Under the pieces are notes generated by a model. That model saw only the letters and a program-made list of their open reading frames with translations. It ran no database searches and was not told the origin of the DNA. A stretch of DNA of 64,000 nt from Pseudarcicella hirudinis (GTDB taxonomy: Bacteria; Bacteroidota; Bacteroidia; Cytophagales; Spirosomataceae): assembly GCF_900115665.1 (NCBI RefSeq), contig NZ_FOXH01000005.1, positions 291,897 through 355,896 of the forward strand. The letters are read 5' to 3'. Position numbers and translations under genes: made by a program. This document shows positions 16,628 through 26,700 of the stretch, piece by piece (position 1 is the first letter of the stretch; every line of letters starts with the position of its first letter).

Positions 16628-17002
16628 TTATTTACCTGCTCCTTCAAACCTCACATTAAACTTTCCGGTAGCATGGTTACCTTTTACATAGAAGGTGTAG
16701 GTTTTTCCCTTTTCATTCAGTAAATGTACAGAACCCTCTTCGGAGCTGGTAGGTTTATCATCCAGTACTTTTCTGGAAGATGATTTTAAGCCAGCCTTAA
16801 TTTCTCCCTTATCTACCGCAACAGAATATTTCAGATAAGTATCATCATTTGGCACAACAATTTTAAAAGCCTGTCTTCCATTCAGATCTACAAATTCTCC
16901 ATTTGTAAAATCACGGGAAGAAGAGCCATTCCATCCGCCGGAATACGAAATACAGGAACTGAAAGCCGTAATAAGGAAAAGGTAGGTTAAGATTCGTTTC
17001 AT
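16628..17002 (-). CDS. Small lipoprotein
   Basis: The start is set at the Met of MKRILTYLFLITAFSSC (ATG at 17002), which gives a signal peptide with lipobox AFSSC; the longer frame upstream has no signal. The 124-residue protein has a short Gly/Ser linker then a beta-rich domain: RQAFKIVVPNDDTYLKYSVAVDK and KGKTYTFYVKGNHATGKFNVRFEG. It is likely an outer-membrane-anchored periplasmic protein of unknown function, transcribed alone. Confidence 0.75.
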   Translation of the reverse strand: MKRILTYLFLITAFSSCISYSGGWNGSSSRDFTNGEFVDLNGRQAFKIVVPNDDTYLKYSVAVDKGEIKAGLKSSSRKVLDDKPTSSEEGSVHLLNEKGKTYTFYVKGNHATGKFNVRFEGAGK

Positions 17003-17248
17003 AATTATTGGGTTTATGTTAATTTGTCTTTCCTCAAGATGTAAATCCGGGAATGAAGGTTGCAAACTGATTAGGAAAATCTATTGCAAGTAATATAGTA
17101 TCCCCCTGAATTTTACATTTTTATCTGTCTTTTTCAAATTAAATTTGGTAGTTTCCAGATAAATTAAACGCCTCAATGCCGGATCTGTAAAACGGATAAG
17201 CAAATGAGGATTTTAAAATAACCCGGAAACTTTTAAGTATGATTGAAA

Positions 17249-17731
17249 ATGGAAGTATGGAATAACTTTTTTGTAGCAACAGCCAGCGCTGCGGCAGCAT
17301 TAACAGGGCTTATATTCGTAGGAGTATCGATTAGCTTAACAAAAATATTGTCTATCCCCCGTTTGCCTGACAGGGCGCTTCTTTCCCTGATTTTACTGCT
17401 TATGATTCTGGTGGTATCCTTATTGTTTCTGGTACCAAAACAACCTTATAACTTACTTGGTATGGAAATTACAGTAATCGGACTTATTGTCTGGTTCGCC
17501 GTTTCTAAAATCGATTCAGATATTTTAAAAAGTACCAAACGGAAATACAAAAACCATTATATTCTTAATCTCTGTCTTAATCAAATCGCAGTTATTCCTT
17601 ATTTTATCGGAGGAGTTGCCATTTTGACCATCAATGGTTCCGGAGTTTACTGGATTGTCCCGGCTGTTCTGTTTTCATTCCTTAAAGCTGTTCTGGATGC
17701 CTGGGTTCTACTGGTAGAAATACACAGATAA
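17249..17731 (+). CDS. Four-helix inner-membrane protein, unknown function
   Basis: A 160-residue protein with four hydrophobic segments: ATASAAAALTGLIFVGVSI, ALLSLILLLMILVVSLLFLV, LLGMEITVIGLIVWFAV and a C-terminal pair around VIPYFIGGVAILTI and WIVPAVLFSFLKAVL. The FFVATASAAAALTGLIFVG start is common in small bacterial membrane proteins with no assigned role. The ATG at 17249 is preferred to a TTG two codons upstream. Confidence 0.75.
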   Translation: MEVWNNFFVATASAAAALTGLIFVGVSISLTKILSIPRLPDRALLSLILLLMILVVSLLFLVPKQPYNLLGMEITVIGLIVWFAVSKIDSDILKSTKRKYKNHYILNLCLNQIAVIPYFIGGVAILTINGSGVYWIVPAVLFSFLKAVLDAWVLLVEIHR

Positions 17732-17747
17732 TTTCCTGTTTTTATCA

Positions 17748-17783
17748 GAAAGCATGGATCCGGTAGATTTAATCCATGCTTTC
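17748..17783. terminator. Bidirectional terminator between convergent genes
   Basis: GAAAGCATGGAT and ATCCATGCTTTC form a 12-bp stem between the membrane-protein gene (+) and the permease gene (-). Confidence 0.7.
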
Positions 17784-17794
17784 CGGCTAATTCC

Positions 17795-20431
17795 TTATTC
17801 TGTTTTTAAGCTTTTTACGGGATTCATCAATGCGGCTTTCACTGCCTGATAACTAACCGTCAGTAAAGCAATTGCCATGGCACCAAAACCTGAGGCTGCA
17901 AAAATCCACCAGGATATTTCAGAGCGGTAATCATATTTTTGCAACCAGTTATGCATGAAATAATAGGCTAAAGGACTTGCTATCAGGAACGAAACAATAA
18001 CTAACAGAACAAAATCTTTTGACAGCAGACTCCATAAATTCAGTACCGTTGCTCCCAGAACTTTGCGGATACCAATCTCTTTGGTTCTCTGTTCTGCCAT
18101 GAATGAAGCCAATCCGAATAATCCTAAACAGGAGATAAAAATAGCAAGAGCCGCAAAGAATGTAACCAATTTACCGATACGTTCTTCCTCTCCGAATTTG
18201 TGCGAAAACTCTTCATCAACAAATTTATAGTCAAAGGGTGTACCCGGTGCGTATTTCTTATGCACATTTTCGATTTTCTCTATTGCTTCACCGGCACTTT
18301 TGGCAGGATTGAGTTTAAAGACTATAAAACTATCGTGGGTGTCAGCCATATTAAAAAGAGATGGCCGGACAGCCTGATAAGGAGACTCCACAATCATATC
18401 TTTTATTACTCCGATAACTTTATATCGTTTGTTATCCCATTTAATCATTTCTCCGATCGGATTTTTTAAACCCATGAATTTTACGGCCGCTTCATTGATT
18501 ACAAATGCAGATGAATCAGTGGCATATTCCTTAGAAAAATCCCGGCCCTGTTTAAACTGCCAGCCAACCGTTTTACCGTAATAAGGCGAAACCGATGTTG
18601 TTGGAAAATCACATGCCAGATTGGGGTCTTTCCCTTTCCAGTCAAATCCTCCGTTGGTTGACCATACTGCCGTCATAGGACCCGAAGATTCGGCCATTTC
18701 AGTCACTGCTCCTGTACTTTTCAGTTCTTCTCTTACTGCCTCAAAATGGTTATGTATATCCTTGGTAAGCGGCTGCATCACTACCAATCTGTCACGGTTA
18801 TAACCCACAGGACGATTTTTGGCAAATTGAATCTGACGGAAAACTATGATTGTTCCGATAATTAAGGTCACAGAAACGGTAAATTGCACCACCACCAATA
18901 CCTTTCTGGGAACAGCAGCTAATCGTCCTGCTTTGAAAACCCCTTTTAATACCTTCACAGGCTGAAAAGAAGACAAATAAAGTGCAGGATAACTGCCTGA
19001 AATCAGTCCTGTAATGATACTAAATCCAACGCTCAGCAGCCAGAATATAGGATTTGACCACAAAATCAACATTTTTTTACCGGAAACCTCGTTGAAAAAC
19101 GGAAGAATAAGCTGTACTAAAACCAATGACAGCATAAAAGCAAAAGTTACTACCAGTAATGATTCGCTGAAAAACTGTGCAATCAATTGTCCACGGACTG
19201 AACCTACAGCCTTACGGATACCAACCTCTTTCGCACGTTTCTCTGAACGGGCAGTACTCAGATTCATAAAATTAATACAGGCCAGCAGCAAAACAAAAAA
19301 GCCGATAAAGCCAAACAGCCAGACAAATTCGATTCCACCGCCAATGTTTACCCCATTTTTAAATTCTGAATATAAATGCCATTTACTCATCGGATGCAGG
19401 AAAATCTCCGGTTTATATTTTGCTTCATCGGGGGCAATATGATTCTTTTTTACCTCTTTGATTTTACCGGAAACCTCAGTCATATCCATATTATCAGCAA
19501 TCTGCACATAAACGATAAAGCCATTCATTCCCCAGGGATTTTCCATTGTTTCCATCCACTTATTTTCGATCAGTTTTTGTTTCCAGGGAATAATAAAAGA
19601 GACATTGGAAAATCTGGAATTACGAGGCACATTTTCATACACTCCGGTCACTTTTACCTCGGTTTTATTTTCAAGTTTAATGACTTTATCAATTGGGTTT
19701 TCCTCTCCGAAAATAGCCTTAGCCGTTGATTCAGAAAGCATAATGGAGGCAGGATCTTTCAAACCGTCTTTCAAACCTTTTACCATTTTCAAGGCCATCA
19801 ATTGCGGGGCATCCCTTTCCATATAATTACCTGAAATCGTTATGGTTTTATCTCCTACCGTCAAAAAGCGCTGTTCTGGCCAGGAGGAAATTACCACATG
19901 TTTGAAGTTGCTGCCATAATTACTCCGAAGCACCTCTCCCATTGGCAAAGGCATGGTCGGCCAGGTTTCAACAGACCCGTTAAATGTCTGATTTTGTTTT
20001 ACCTGTGCAATACGGTCATAATTCGGATTATATTTTTCAAACGACATTTCATCATAAATCCATAAACCTATCAGCATAGCTACAGCCATCCCGGCAGCCA
20101 GTCCGAAGATATTGATGAACGAATGTACTTTATTTCTTATAAGGTTCCGGAGTGCAATTTTAAGATAGTTACTTAGCATAATCTGTGTAAATAATGAGGT
20201 TGAAGGATATGGATCAGGTTTGCGTTTCAGCGCAAACGGTCTCAGAAAACCAGACACATTCAGTATGTATTTCCAGCGGGCGGTTTTATAGCCGAATCGT
20301 TCAGAATCTCTTTGAAAATGTTCATGTAAATCGCCCTGTATTTCCTCCAAGAGATGAGGCGCGCAAAACCATTCAAGCAGGCGGTCTGCCCAGCGGGGTG
20401 GTTGAGAGGGGTTTTCAGTATTTCCCGGCAT
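17795..20431 (-). CDS. FtsX/MacB-type ABC permease with N-terminal prefix domain (copy 2)
   Basis: The 878-residue protein starts with a cytoplasmic prefix (PPRWADRLLEWFCAPHLLEEIQGDLHEHF region, residues 10-40) found on permeases linked to PadR regulators. Then come LKIALRNLIRNKVHSFINIFGLA and two MacB/FtsX units: each has a periplasmic core domain and a helix bundle with the motif ARSEKRAKEVGIRKAVG or AEQRTKEIGIRKVLG. No ATPase gene is adjacent. These permeases are thought to work with MacB-like ATPases in export of peptides, lipoproteins or in stress sensing. It shares most of its sequence with the next gene upstream, 45 bp away, and is a tandem duplicate of it. Confidence 0.88.
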   Translation of the reverse strand: MPGNTENPSQPPRWADRLLEWFCAPHLLEEIQGDLHEHFQRDSERFGYKTARWKYILNVSGFLRPFALKRKPDPYPSTSLFTQIMLSNYLKIALRNLIRNKVHSFINIFGLAAGMAVAMLIGLWIYDEMSFEKYNPNYDRIAQVKQNQTFNGSVETWPTMPLPMGEVLRSNYGSNFKHVVISSWPEQRFLTVGDKTITISGNYMERDAPQLMALKMVKGLKDGLKDPASIMLSESTAKAIFGEENPIDKVIKLENKTEVKVTGVYENVPRNSRFSNVSFIIPWKQKLIENKWMETMENPWGMNGFIVYVQIADNMDMTEVSGKIKEVKKNHIAPDEAKYKPEIFLHPMSKWHLYSEFKNGVNIGGGIEFVWLFGFIGFFVLLLACINFMNLSTARSEKRAKEVGIRKAVGSVRGQLIAQFFSESLLVVTFAFMLSLVLVQLILPFFNEVSGKKMLILWSNPIFWLLSVGFSIITGLISGSYPALYLSSFQPVKVLKGVFKAGRLAAVPRKVLVVVQFTVSVTLIIGTIIVFRQIQFAKNRPVGYNRDRLVVMQPLTKDIHNHFEAVREELKSTGAVTEMAESSGPMTAVWSTNGGFDWKGKDPNLACDFPTTSVSPYYGKTVGWQFKQGRDFSKEYATDSSAFVINEAAVKFMGLKNPIGEMIKWDNKRYKVIGVIKDMIVESPYQAVRPSLFNMADTHDSFIVFKLNPAKSAGEAIEKIENVHKKYAPGTPFDYKFVDEEFSHKFGEEERIGKLVTFFAALAIFISCLGLFGLASFMAEQRTKEIGIRKVLGATVLNLWSLLSKDFVLLVIVSFLIASPLAYYFMHNWLQKYDYRSEISWWIFAASGFGAMAIALLTVSYQAVKAALMNPVKSLKTE

Positions 20432-20476
20432 TTTTTCTTATTTTCAGGACAAAATTTTATACATCTGTTTATGACA

Positions 20477-23101
20477 CTACTCTGTCTTTAAACTTTTTAC
20501 AGGATTCAGCAAAGCGGCTTTAATTGCCTGATAACTAACCGTCAGTAAAGTGATTCCCAAAGCGCCCAGTCCGGAAACGGCAAATATCCACCAGGAAATT
20601 TCAGAACGGTATGTATAATTGTGCAGCCAGTTATTCATGAAATAATACGCGATCGGAATAGCGATAAACAGAGATATGATTACCAATACGACAAAATCCT
20701 TTGATAACAGACGCCATAAATTAAAAACGGTTGCTCCTAAAACTTTTCTGATACCGATTTCTTTCGTCCTTTGTTCTGCCACAAATGAAGCCAGTCCGAA
20801 TAATCCCAGGCAGGAAATAAAAATGGCCAATATCGCAAAGAAAGTAGCGAGCTTTCCGATTCTTTCTTCAGCCGCGAATTTATGGGCATATTCAAGGTCG
20901 GCGAATTTATAATTGAAGGGTGAAACAGGGTTATATTTCCGAAAAATCCCGCTGATGATAGGCAAGGCCTCATTTGCGCTCATTTTAGGGTTGATTTTAA
21001 TATTTATAAAATTGCTTGGAAAATCACTTAAATAGAAAAGAGACTGTTTAACAGGTTCATAAGGCGAGGCCATTATCATATCTTTGATCACTCCGATTAT
21101 TTTGTAAGTCCGGTTCCCCTCCCGAACGGTTTCTCCTACCGGATTTTTCAGTCCCATAAATTTTACCGCCGCTTCATTCAAAACCAGACTGAGAGAATCA
21201 GTTGAAAAGGCTTTTGAAAAATCTCTGCCCTCCTTAAACTGCCAGCCTATTGTTTTTCCAAATTCATGGGTAACTCCGATAACCGCAAAATTTGCCTGCT
21301 GTCCGGGATTTTTTCCTTTCCATTCAAAACCTCCGTTATTATTCCAGACTCCGGTTACCGGGCTTTCTGATTCTGCCATTTCCACCACCGCTCCGGACTT
21401 TATAAATTCACTCCGGATCGCCTCATAATGATTATGAACATCAGCTGTGGTGGTCTGAACATATATCAGACCATTACGGCTGTATCCTATCGGCCGGTTT
21501 TTAGCAAACTGAATCTGGCGAAAAACGATTATCGTTCCAATAATTAAAGTAACAGAAACCGTGAATTGCAAAACAACCATGATTTTTCTGGGAGCCGCGG
21601 CAAAACGACCGACCCTGAAAACACCTTTTAACACTTTAACAGGCTGAAATGAAGAGAGATAAAAGGCCGGATAACTTCCTGCCAGCAAACCTGTACATAA
21701 ACTAAAACTGATACCAAGAAGCCAAAACCGGGGATTTGACCATAAAATGGTCATTTTTTTATCTGCCACCTCATTAAAGAACGGTAAGACTAATTGCACC
21801 AGAACCAAAGAAAGAGCAAAGGCAATCAGAACTACCAAAAGTGACTCACTCAAAAACTGGCTGATTAACTGACCTCTCAGCGATCCGATTGCTTTCCGGA
21901 TGCCAACTTCTTTTGCACGTTTTTCAGAACGGGCTGTACTCAGATTCATAAAATTGATGCATGCCAGCAGAAGCACAAAAAAACCTATAAGCCCAAATAG
22001 CCAGACAAACTGAATTCTTCCTCCTACATTTATTCCGTTCTTAAATTCTGAATACAAATGCCATTTACTCATTGGCTGTAAAAAAACCTCAGGTTTGGTT
22101 CTTGCAATTTCCCGGTCAACATTGTTTAACCTGGCATTTTTAATCTTTGCAGAAACTTTATCCATATCTGCATTATCTCCAATCTGAGCAAAAATCTGAA
22201 AAGAGTTATTATCCCAGTTATCCCTGGAATTTTTCACCCAGTCCCTCACAGCCACATTTAAAGCCCAGGGAGTCAGGTAATCGAGATTGTTAAATTGGGT
22301 ATTGTACGGTAAATCTTCATACACGCCTGTAACTTTAACAGTAATCTGGTTATCAATTTTAATGATTTTATCCATCGGATCTGAATCACCGAAAAGTGCT
22401 TTCGCTACCGATGCATTTATCATAATCGAAGAAGGCTCATACAATCCCGCTCTTGTGCCTTTCAGCATTTTCAGAGAAAGCATTTCTGGTGCTTCCGGCT
22501 CAATATAATTTCCTGCTTTCCAGAATTTCCGGTCACCATACGACAAGGTATGCCCCTCCGTCCAGGAAGACAGCAAAACATATCTGAAATTCCCGGCATA
22601 TGTAGTCCGAAGCTCATTTGCCAGAGGAATTGGTAATGAAACCTGAGAGTCAGTTACACCGTTCATGGTGTAATGCTGCATAACACTTGCAATTCGGTCG
22701 TAATTCTTATGGTATTTGTTAAAAGAAAGTTCATCAAAAATCCATAAACCAATCAGCATCGCTACAGCCATACCTACGGCTAACCCTCCGATATTAATGA
22801 AAGAATAGATCCTGTTTCTAAGGAGATTTCTAAGTGCGATTTTAAAATAATTGCTTAGCATAATCTTCGGAAATAATGAGGTTGAAAGATATAAATCAGG
22901 TTTTCGTCTGAGGGTAAATGGTCGTATGAAACTTAATACGCCAAACAAGTATTTCCGGCGGGCCGTTTTCTCCCCGAAACGGTTCGAATTGCTTTGAAAA
23001 CGTTCATACAGATCCCCCTGAATTTCCTCCAGTAAATGAGGAGCACAAAACCATTCAAGCAGGCGGTCAGCCCAGCGGGGAGGTTGTGGCGACGCTTTCA
23101 T
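20477..23101 (-). CDS. FtsX/MacB-type ABC permease with N-terminal prefix domain (copy 1)
   Basis: An 874-residue paralogue of the downstream permease with the same layout: prefix PPRWADRLLEWFCAPHLLEE, then IALRNLLRNRIYSFINIGGLA, two MacB core domains and eight or so membrane helices, ending VSYQAIKAALLNPVKSLKTE. The start is placed at the ATG at 23101 because it overlaps the PadR stop as ATGA, the typical coupling in this pair; the longer frame runs back into padR. Substrate unknown. Confidence 0.88.
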   Translation of the reverse strand: MKASPQPPRWADRLLEWFCAPHLLEEIQGDLYERFQSNSNRFGEKTARRKYLFGVLSFIRPFTLRRKPDLYLSTSLFPKIMLSNYFKIALRNLLRNRIYSFINIGGLAVGMAVAMLIGLWIFDELSFNKYHKNYDRIASVMQHYTMNGVTDSQVSLPIPLANELRTTYAGNFRYVLLSSWTEGHTLSYGDRKFWKAGNYIEPEAPEMLSLKMLKGTRAGLYEPSSIMINASVAKALFGDSDPMDKIIKIDNQITVKVTGVYEDLPYNTQFNNLDYLTPWALNVAVRDWVKNSRDNWDNNSFQIFAQIGDNADMDKVSAKIKNARLNNVDREIARTKPEVFLQPMSKWHLYSEFKNGINVGGRIQFVWLFGLIGFFVLLLACINFMNLSTARSEKRAKEVGIRKAIGSLRGQLISQFLSESLLVVLIAFALSLVLVQLVLPFFNEVADKKMTILWSNPRFWLLGISFSLCTGLLAGSYPAFYLSSFQPVKVLKGVFRVGRFAAAPRKIMVVLQFTVSVTLIIGTIIVFRQIQFAKNRPIGYSRNGLIYVQTTTADVHNHYEAIRSEFIKSGAVVEMAESESPVTGVWNNNGGFEWKGKNPGQQANFAVIGVTHEFGKTIGWQFKEGRDFSKAFSTDSLSLVLNEAAVKFMGLKNPVGETVREGNRTYKIIGVIKDMIMASPYEPVKQSLFYLSDFPSNFINIKINPKMSANEALPIISGIFRKYNPVSPFNYKFADLEYAHKFAAEERIGKLATFFAILAIFISCLGLFGLASFVAEQRTKEIGIRKVLGATVFNLWRLLSKDFVVLVIISLFIAIPIAYYFMNNWLHNYTYRSEISWWIFAVSGLGALGITLLTVSYQAIKAALLNPVKSLKTE

Positions 23102-23436
23102 ATACTTAAGGCCGGAAGGTTTTGGGGAGAAATAGCTTCCCACATTCTGTTGCGAAGAGAACGAAGTTCATTTAAGGTCCGGTTTCCAAGAGCAGATACT
23201 GTAAAAAGTCTTTTGCGACGGCCCCCTCTTTCAGCGGTAGCCTCGCCCATATAAGAAGAAAGCATTCCTTTTTCTTCCAATCGGTTTAAAGCCACGTGCA
23301 CTGCACTGATACTGACAGAACGATCCGTCTGTTGTTCAATTTCATCTGCAATAGATACGCCATACGCTCCGTCACCAAGTATGGCAACTGTCAATAAAAC
23401 GATTTCTTCAAATTCACCTAAATAGGACCTTTTCAT
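23098..23436 (-). CDS. PadR-family transcriptional regulator
   Basis: A 112-residue winged-helix protein. MKRSYLGEFEEIVLLTVAIL is the standard start, followed by YGVSIADEIEQQTDRSVSISAVHVALNRLEEKGML and SSYMGEATAERGGRRKRLFTV, the wing with the GGRR-R/K motif. The Met at 23436 is the start; upstream codons belong to the promoter region. PadR proteins repress the transporter operon that they head and respond to small molecules or membrane stress. The operon padR-permease-permease is a recurrent cluster in Cytophagales. Confidence 0.9.
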   Translation of the reverse strand: MKRSYLGEFEEIVLLTVAILGDGAYGVSIADEIEQQTDRSVSISAVHVALNRLEEKGMLSSYMGEATAERGGRRKRLFTVSALGNRTLNELRSLRNRMWEAISPQNLPALSI

Positions 23437-23530
23437 GGGATTATGAATTACATTCACTTTTGTAGAACAAATGATATGCCAGACACCAGATATGGCTTCC
23501 TGAGGCTGTTTTGAGGAATACGGATAAAAA

Positions 23531-23573
23531 TATTGTTCGAAATCGGACAGTAATTGTCCGATTTCGAACAATA
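23531..23573. promoter_or_regulatory. Perfect 19-bp inverted repeat upstream of padR
   Basis: TATTGTTCGAAATCGGACA (23531-23549) and its exact reverse complement (23555-23573) are separated by GTAAT. It lies 95 bp upstream of the PadR start and 105 bp before the pentapeptide gene on the other side. It is too long to be chance and is not followed by a T-run, so an operator or a structured mRNA leader is more likely than a terminator. Confidence 0.7.
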
Positions 23574-23677
23574 GTATCAAAGCCTTTCCCGGTAATCAAG
23601 CTGTTTTTATTTCTTAGGTTTTGTCTTTCTTACGCCCGAAAGCTTTAGTATTTTTGAGGAGTTTTTAAAAAATACCC

Positions 23678-24250
23678 ATGAGACAATCCCTTACTGAAGA
23701 TCAAAATTTTAATGGAATCACCTTTTCTGAGGATAACTTTTTGGAGGGAGAATATGAGAATTGTACATTTATCAATTGCGTTTTCGCAGACTCAGATCTT
23801 TCAAATGTAAACTTCATCGACTGCACTTTCGATGGTTGTAATCTGAGCATGACAAAAATGAATAATACTGCCTTAAAAACAGTAACGTTCAGGAGTTGTA
23901 AACTACTGGGCCTGAACTTTGGGGTATGTAATACCTTTCTTTTATCGCTCGATTTTGAGGATTGCATGTTAAATCTGGCCTCTTTTTACCGATTGAAACT
24001 AAAAGGAACGAAGTTTAAAAACTGTAAGCTACAGGAGGTAGATTTTACTGAAACAGATTTAACCACTGCTATTTTAAAGGACTGCGACTTAAACGGGGCC
24101 ACATTTGAAAATACGATTCTGGAAAAAGCCGATCTTCGGACTGCCTATAATTTCTCAATAGATCCGGAAATCAACCATATTAAAAAGGCAAAATTTTCAA
24201 GTTCAGGGCTGGCAGGACTTCTGGACAAATACCAGCTTTTTATAGACTAA
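23678..24250 (+). CDS. Pentapeptide-repeat protein
   Basis: The 190-residue protein consists of pentapeptide repeats of the A(D/N)LXX type from about residue 20 to 155: for example CTFINCVFADSDLSNVNF, CTFDGCNLSMTKM, NCKLQEVDFTETDL and DCDLNGATFENTILEKADL. These form a right-handed quadrilateral beta-helix. A few members protect DNA gyrase; most have unknown roles. It is similar in length to the McbG/Qnr-like group. No signal peptide, so it is cytoplasmic. Confidence 0.9.
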   Translation: MRQSLTEDQNFNGITFSEDNFLEGEYENCTFINCVFADSDLSNVNFIDCTFDGCNLSMTKMNNTALKTVTFRSCKLLGLNFGVCNTFLLSLDFEDCMLNLASFYRLKLKGTKFKNCKLQEVDFTETDLTTAILKDCDLNGATFENTILEKADLRTAYNFSIDPEINHIKKAKFSSSGLAGLLDKYQLFID

Positions 24251-24345
24251 TATAACAACTTATTTACAATATGTCAGGTACTCTTCAGCTCTGAAACCTC
24301 AAAATCAGGTCAAAAGGCGAAACGAAAGAAAACCTTTTCATCTTT

Positions 24346-26307
24346 TTACCGGGAAATTATCCATGTTCCTTTCCCGGTGGCCGAAATTTGAAAAGGTGAA
24401 GCCGGAAGGTTTTCTCTGTTATAAAGTTTAGGCCCTTCCGGATTATCTGCCCAGGCATATCTGACAAACACAGGGTTTTTCACTTCATCGCTCCAGATCA
24501 GTACTTTATCATGGCCGAGAATTGCAGCATTTGCCCAAACGAAATATTTATCTTTTCCGGCAACTGCAAATTGCTTGAGGGCATTATTTCCCGGAACCGT
24601 TTTCAAACCACCTCCTGCATTTGAAAACCTTATAATCAGCTTTCCCTTACGTTTCTGAACCGATTTGAACAAAGGCCCTGCATACACTCCTCCTGACTCA
24701 GCATATCCTGTTTTTCGAGCCTGCAAGGCCAATCTATGCCCCACATCAAGTTTATTAAGCGGATGAATATCATTCCATTCCCCCAAATCTATACTCACTG
24801 CCATTCCGGTATTACGGATAGTCAGGGCAAGCAATTGATTTTGCCTCAGCTCAGCCCATTTGCTTTCTGCAGGCATTGAGGCCGATTTCATGAAGTTGGC
24901 CAATTGTACATATAAGAATGGGAAATCCCCTTGCCCCCACTTTTCACGCCAATCATTCACTAAGGCCTTAAAATAATCGAAATAATGTTCCGGCGCTTTT
25001 GTGTTGGATTCTCCCTGAAACCAGATTACCCCCTTCATCGCATAATTCCTCAAAGGGGAAATCATAGCATTATAAAGACCTACAGGTTTCCAGCGGATAA
25101 ATGTCTGTTCCGGTAATTCCGGCATAGCAGTCCCCAATTGATATTTCCAGGTTCCTGTCAATGAAATACTGTCTTTACCTGAAATTAAATAATAGGGTTT
25201 GTCCCTGATAAATCCTCCTTCTCCGGCATTGTTAATCACTCTTACGACAATCGTATTACTGCCTTCTTTTAATACATTGGCTGGTACAAAATACCGTCTG
25301 GGAGGATACTGATAACCGGTAGTTCCAACAAATGTATCGTTGATAAATATAGAATCTGCATCTACAATACGGCCCAGTAATAACTTTGCCGGTTTTCCGG
25401 CCATGCCTCCGGGAACTTCAATAGTTTTTCGGAACCAAACCGTTCCATGTACATTTCCTAAAGGCTGAGTACTCCAGAAATCAGGTAATTCCATTTGCTG
25501 CCAGTCGCTGTCGTTAAACGAAGCATTCTTCCAATGATTCTGAAGCCCTTTATCCTGCTGATTCAGCGTCTTATACCAGTTGAGGTTAATCATTTTATCT
25601 TTTCCCTCAATTTCAGTAATCAGAGAAGAATTCCTGAATTTCTGTGCTTCCAGATAATGTTCGGGAAATTGTTTAACAGCATCTTCGCTAAGCCATGCTT
25701 CAACCGGAGAGCCCCCTAAGGCGGAATTGATCAAACCTATCGGCACATGATATCGTTCGAACAATTCTCTGGCAAAAAAATAACCCACTGCGGAAAAAGA
25801 CAGGATATTTTGCTGGGTAGCAGGCTGCCAGCTTCCGGACTCAACATCCTCCTGCTGAACCTTAAAATCATATTTATCAGGTACCAGAAATTGTCTGATA
25901 GCCGGGTTCTCAGCTTTGGAAATAATTTCAGCATAACGATCTTTCACCCGATCCATCGTCAATTCCATGTTGGATTGACCGGAGCAGACCCAGACATCTC
26001 CCAGCAAAACATTCTTAATTCTAATCTCATTTTTCCCTTTCAGAACAATTTCAAAAGGCTGTTTTTCAGCCTTTTGTGCCGGAATCAGAATTTCCCATTT
26101 CCCGGAAGAACCGGTAATTGTCTGATATTGCTGTCCTTTGAAAAGTAAGGTTATTTCTTCATTGGCAGTAGCCCATCCCCAGATTTTAACCGGTCGGTCT
26201 CTTTGCAAGATCATTCCGTCGCTGATCAGTCTTGGTAAACGGATCTGTGCCTTGAGCATAAAACTGCTCAGAAAACCAATCATTCCTAATATAAAAAGTC
26301 TATTCAT
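24346..26307 (-). CDS. Sialate O-acetylesterase (SGNH/DUF303 type)
   Basis: The 653-residue protein has a signal peptide (MNRLFILGMIGFLSSFMLKAQ), then a small beta domain, the SGNH block I at VWVCSGQSNMELTMDRV (catalytic Ser), a jelly-roll insert (WFRKTIEVPGGMAGKPAKL region, like the glycosyl hydrolase 2 sugar-binding domain), and GVIWFQGESNT, the family signature block. D/H motif near DIHPLNKLDVGHRLAL completes the catalytic set. It removes O-acetyl groups from sialic acid or other acetylated glycans in the periplasm. It is divergent from a lacI gene, which probably controls it. Confidence 0.9.
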   Translation of the reverse strand: MNRLFILGMIGFLSSFMLKAQIRLPRLISDGMILQRDRPVKIWGWATANEEITLLFKGQQYQTITGSSGKWEILIPAQKAEKQPFEIVLKGKNEIRIKNVLLGDVWVCSGQSNMELTMDRVKDRYAEIISKAENPAIRQFLVPDKYDFKVQQEDVESGSWQPATQQNILSFSAVGYFFARELFERYHVPIGLINSALGGSPVEAWLSEDAVKQFPEHYLEAQKFRNSSLITEIEGKDKMINLNWYKTLNQQDKGLQNHWKNASFNDSDWQQMELPDFWSTQPLGNVHGTVWFRKTIEVPGGMAGKPAKLLLGRIVDADSIFINDTFVGTTGYQYPPRRYFVPANVLKEGSNTIVVRVINNAGEGGFIRDKPYYLISGKDSISLTGTWKYQLGTAMPELPEQTFIRWKPVGLYNAMISPLRNYAMKGVIWFQGESNTKAPEHYFDYFKALVNDWREKWGQGDFPFLYVQLANFMKSASMPAESKWAELRQNQLLALTIRNTGMAVSIDLGEWNDIHPLNKLDVGHRLALQARKTGYAESGGVYAGPLFKSVQKRKGKLIIRFSNAGGGLKTVPGNNALKQFAVAGKDKYFVWANAAILGHDKVLIWSDEVKNPVFVRYAWADNPEGPKLYNRENLPASPFQISATGKGTWIISR

Positions 26308-26544
26308 TGCAATGCATTTGTTTTACCGGGGAAATAGGTCCTTACAGAGCAAACTCTTCTCCTTTCTGTTATTTTTCTGAAACTGTAATAGCTGCAATTA
26401 ATCAGTTTGATGCAGATTAATTACTCTTGAACAGTCTTTGATTTATTATCTATCGTTAAAATATTACCAATAACCGAATAAGAAAATCCGGAATGCTTGT
26501 CACATTTCGTATGCCTGCACAAATATGAGAATTAATTTCAAAAA

Positions 26545-26558
26545 TGCAATCGGTTGCA
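26545..26558. promoter_or_regulatory. LacI-family operator between acetylesterase and lacI
   Basis: TGCAATCGGTTGCA is an almost perfect palindrome (central TCGG) that fits the LacI/GalR consensus TGNAANCGNTTNCA at every fixed position. It lies 238 bp from the esterase start and 266 bp from the lacI start. Confidence 0.72.
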
Positions 26559-26700
26559 AAATCGAATTATAACGGCTCTGTGGATTTTTCAAATCATCAG
26601 GAATAAATAAAAAATGAATATAGAAATATTAAGTACTGACCATTATTTCTATCTTTTCTGTTAAAACAGACCTGTTAAATAATCCGTTATATTGATTATT

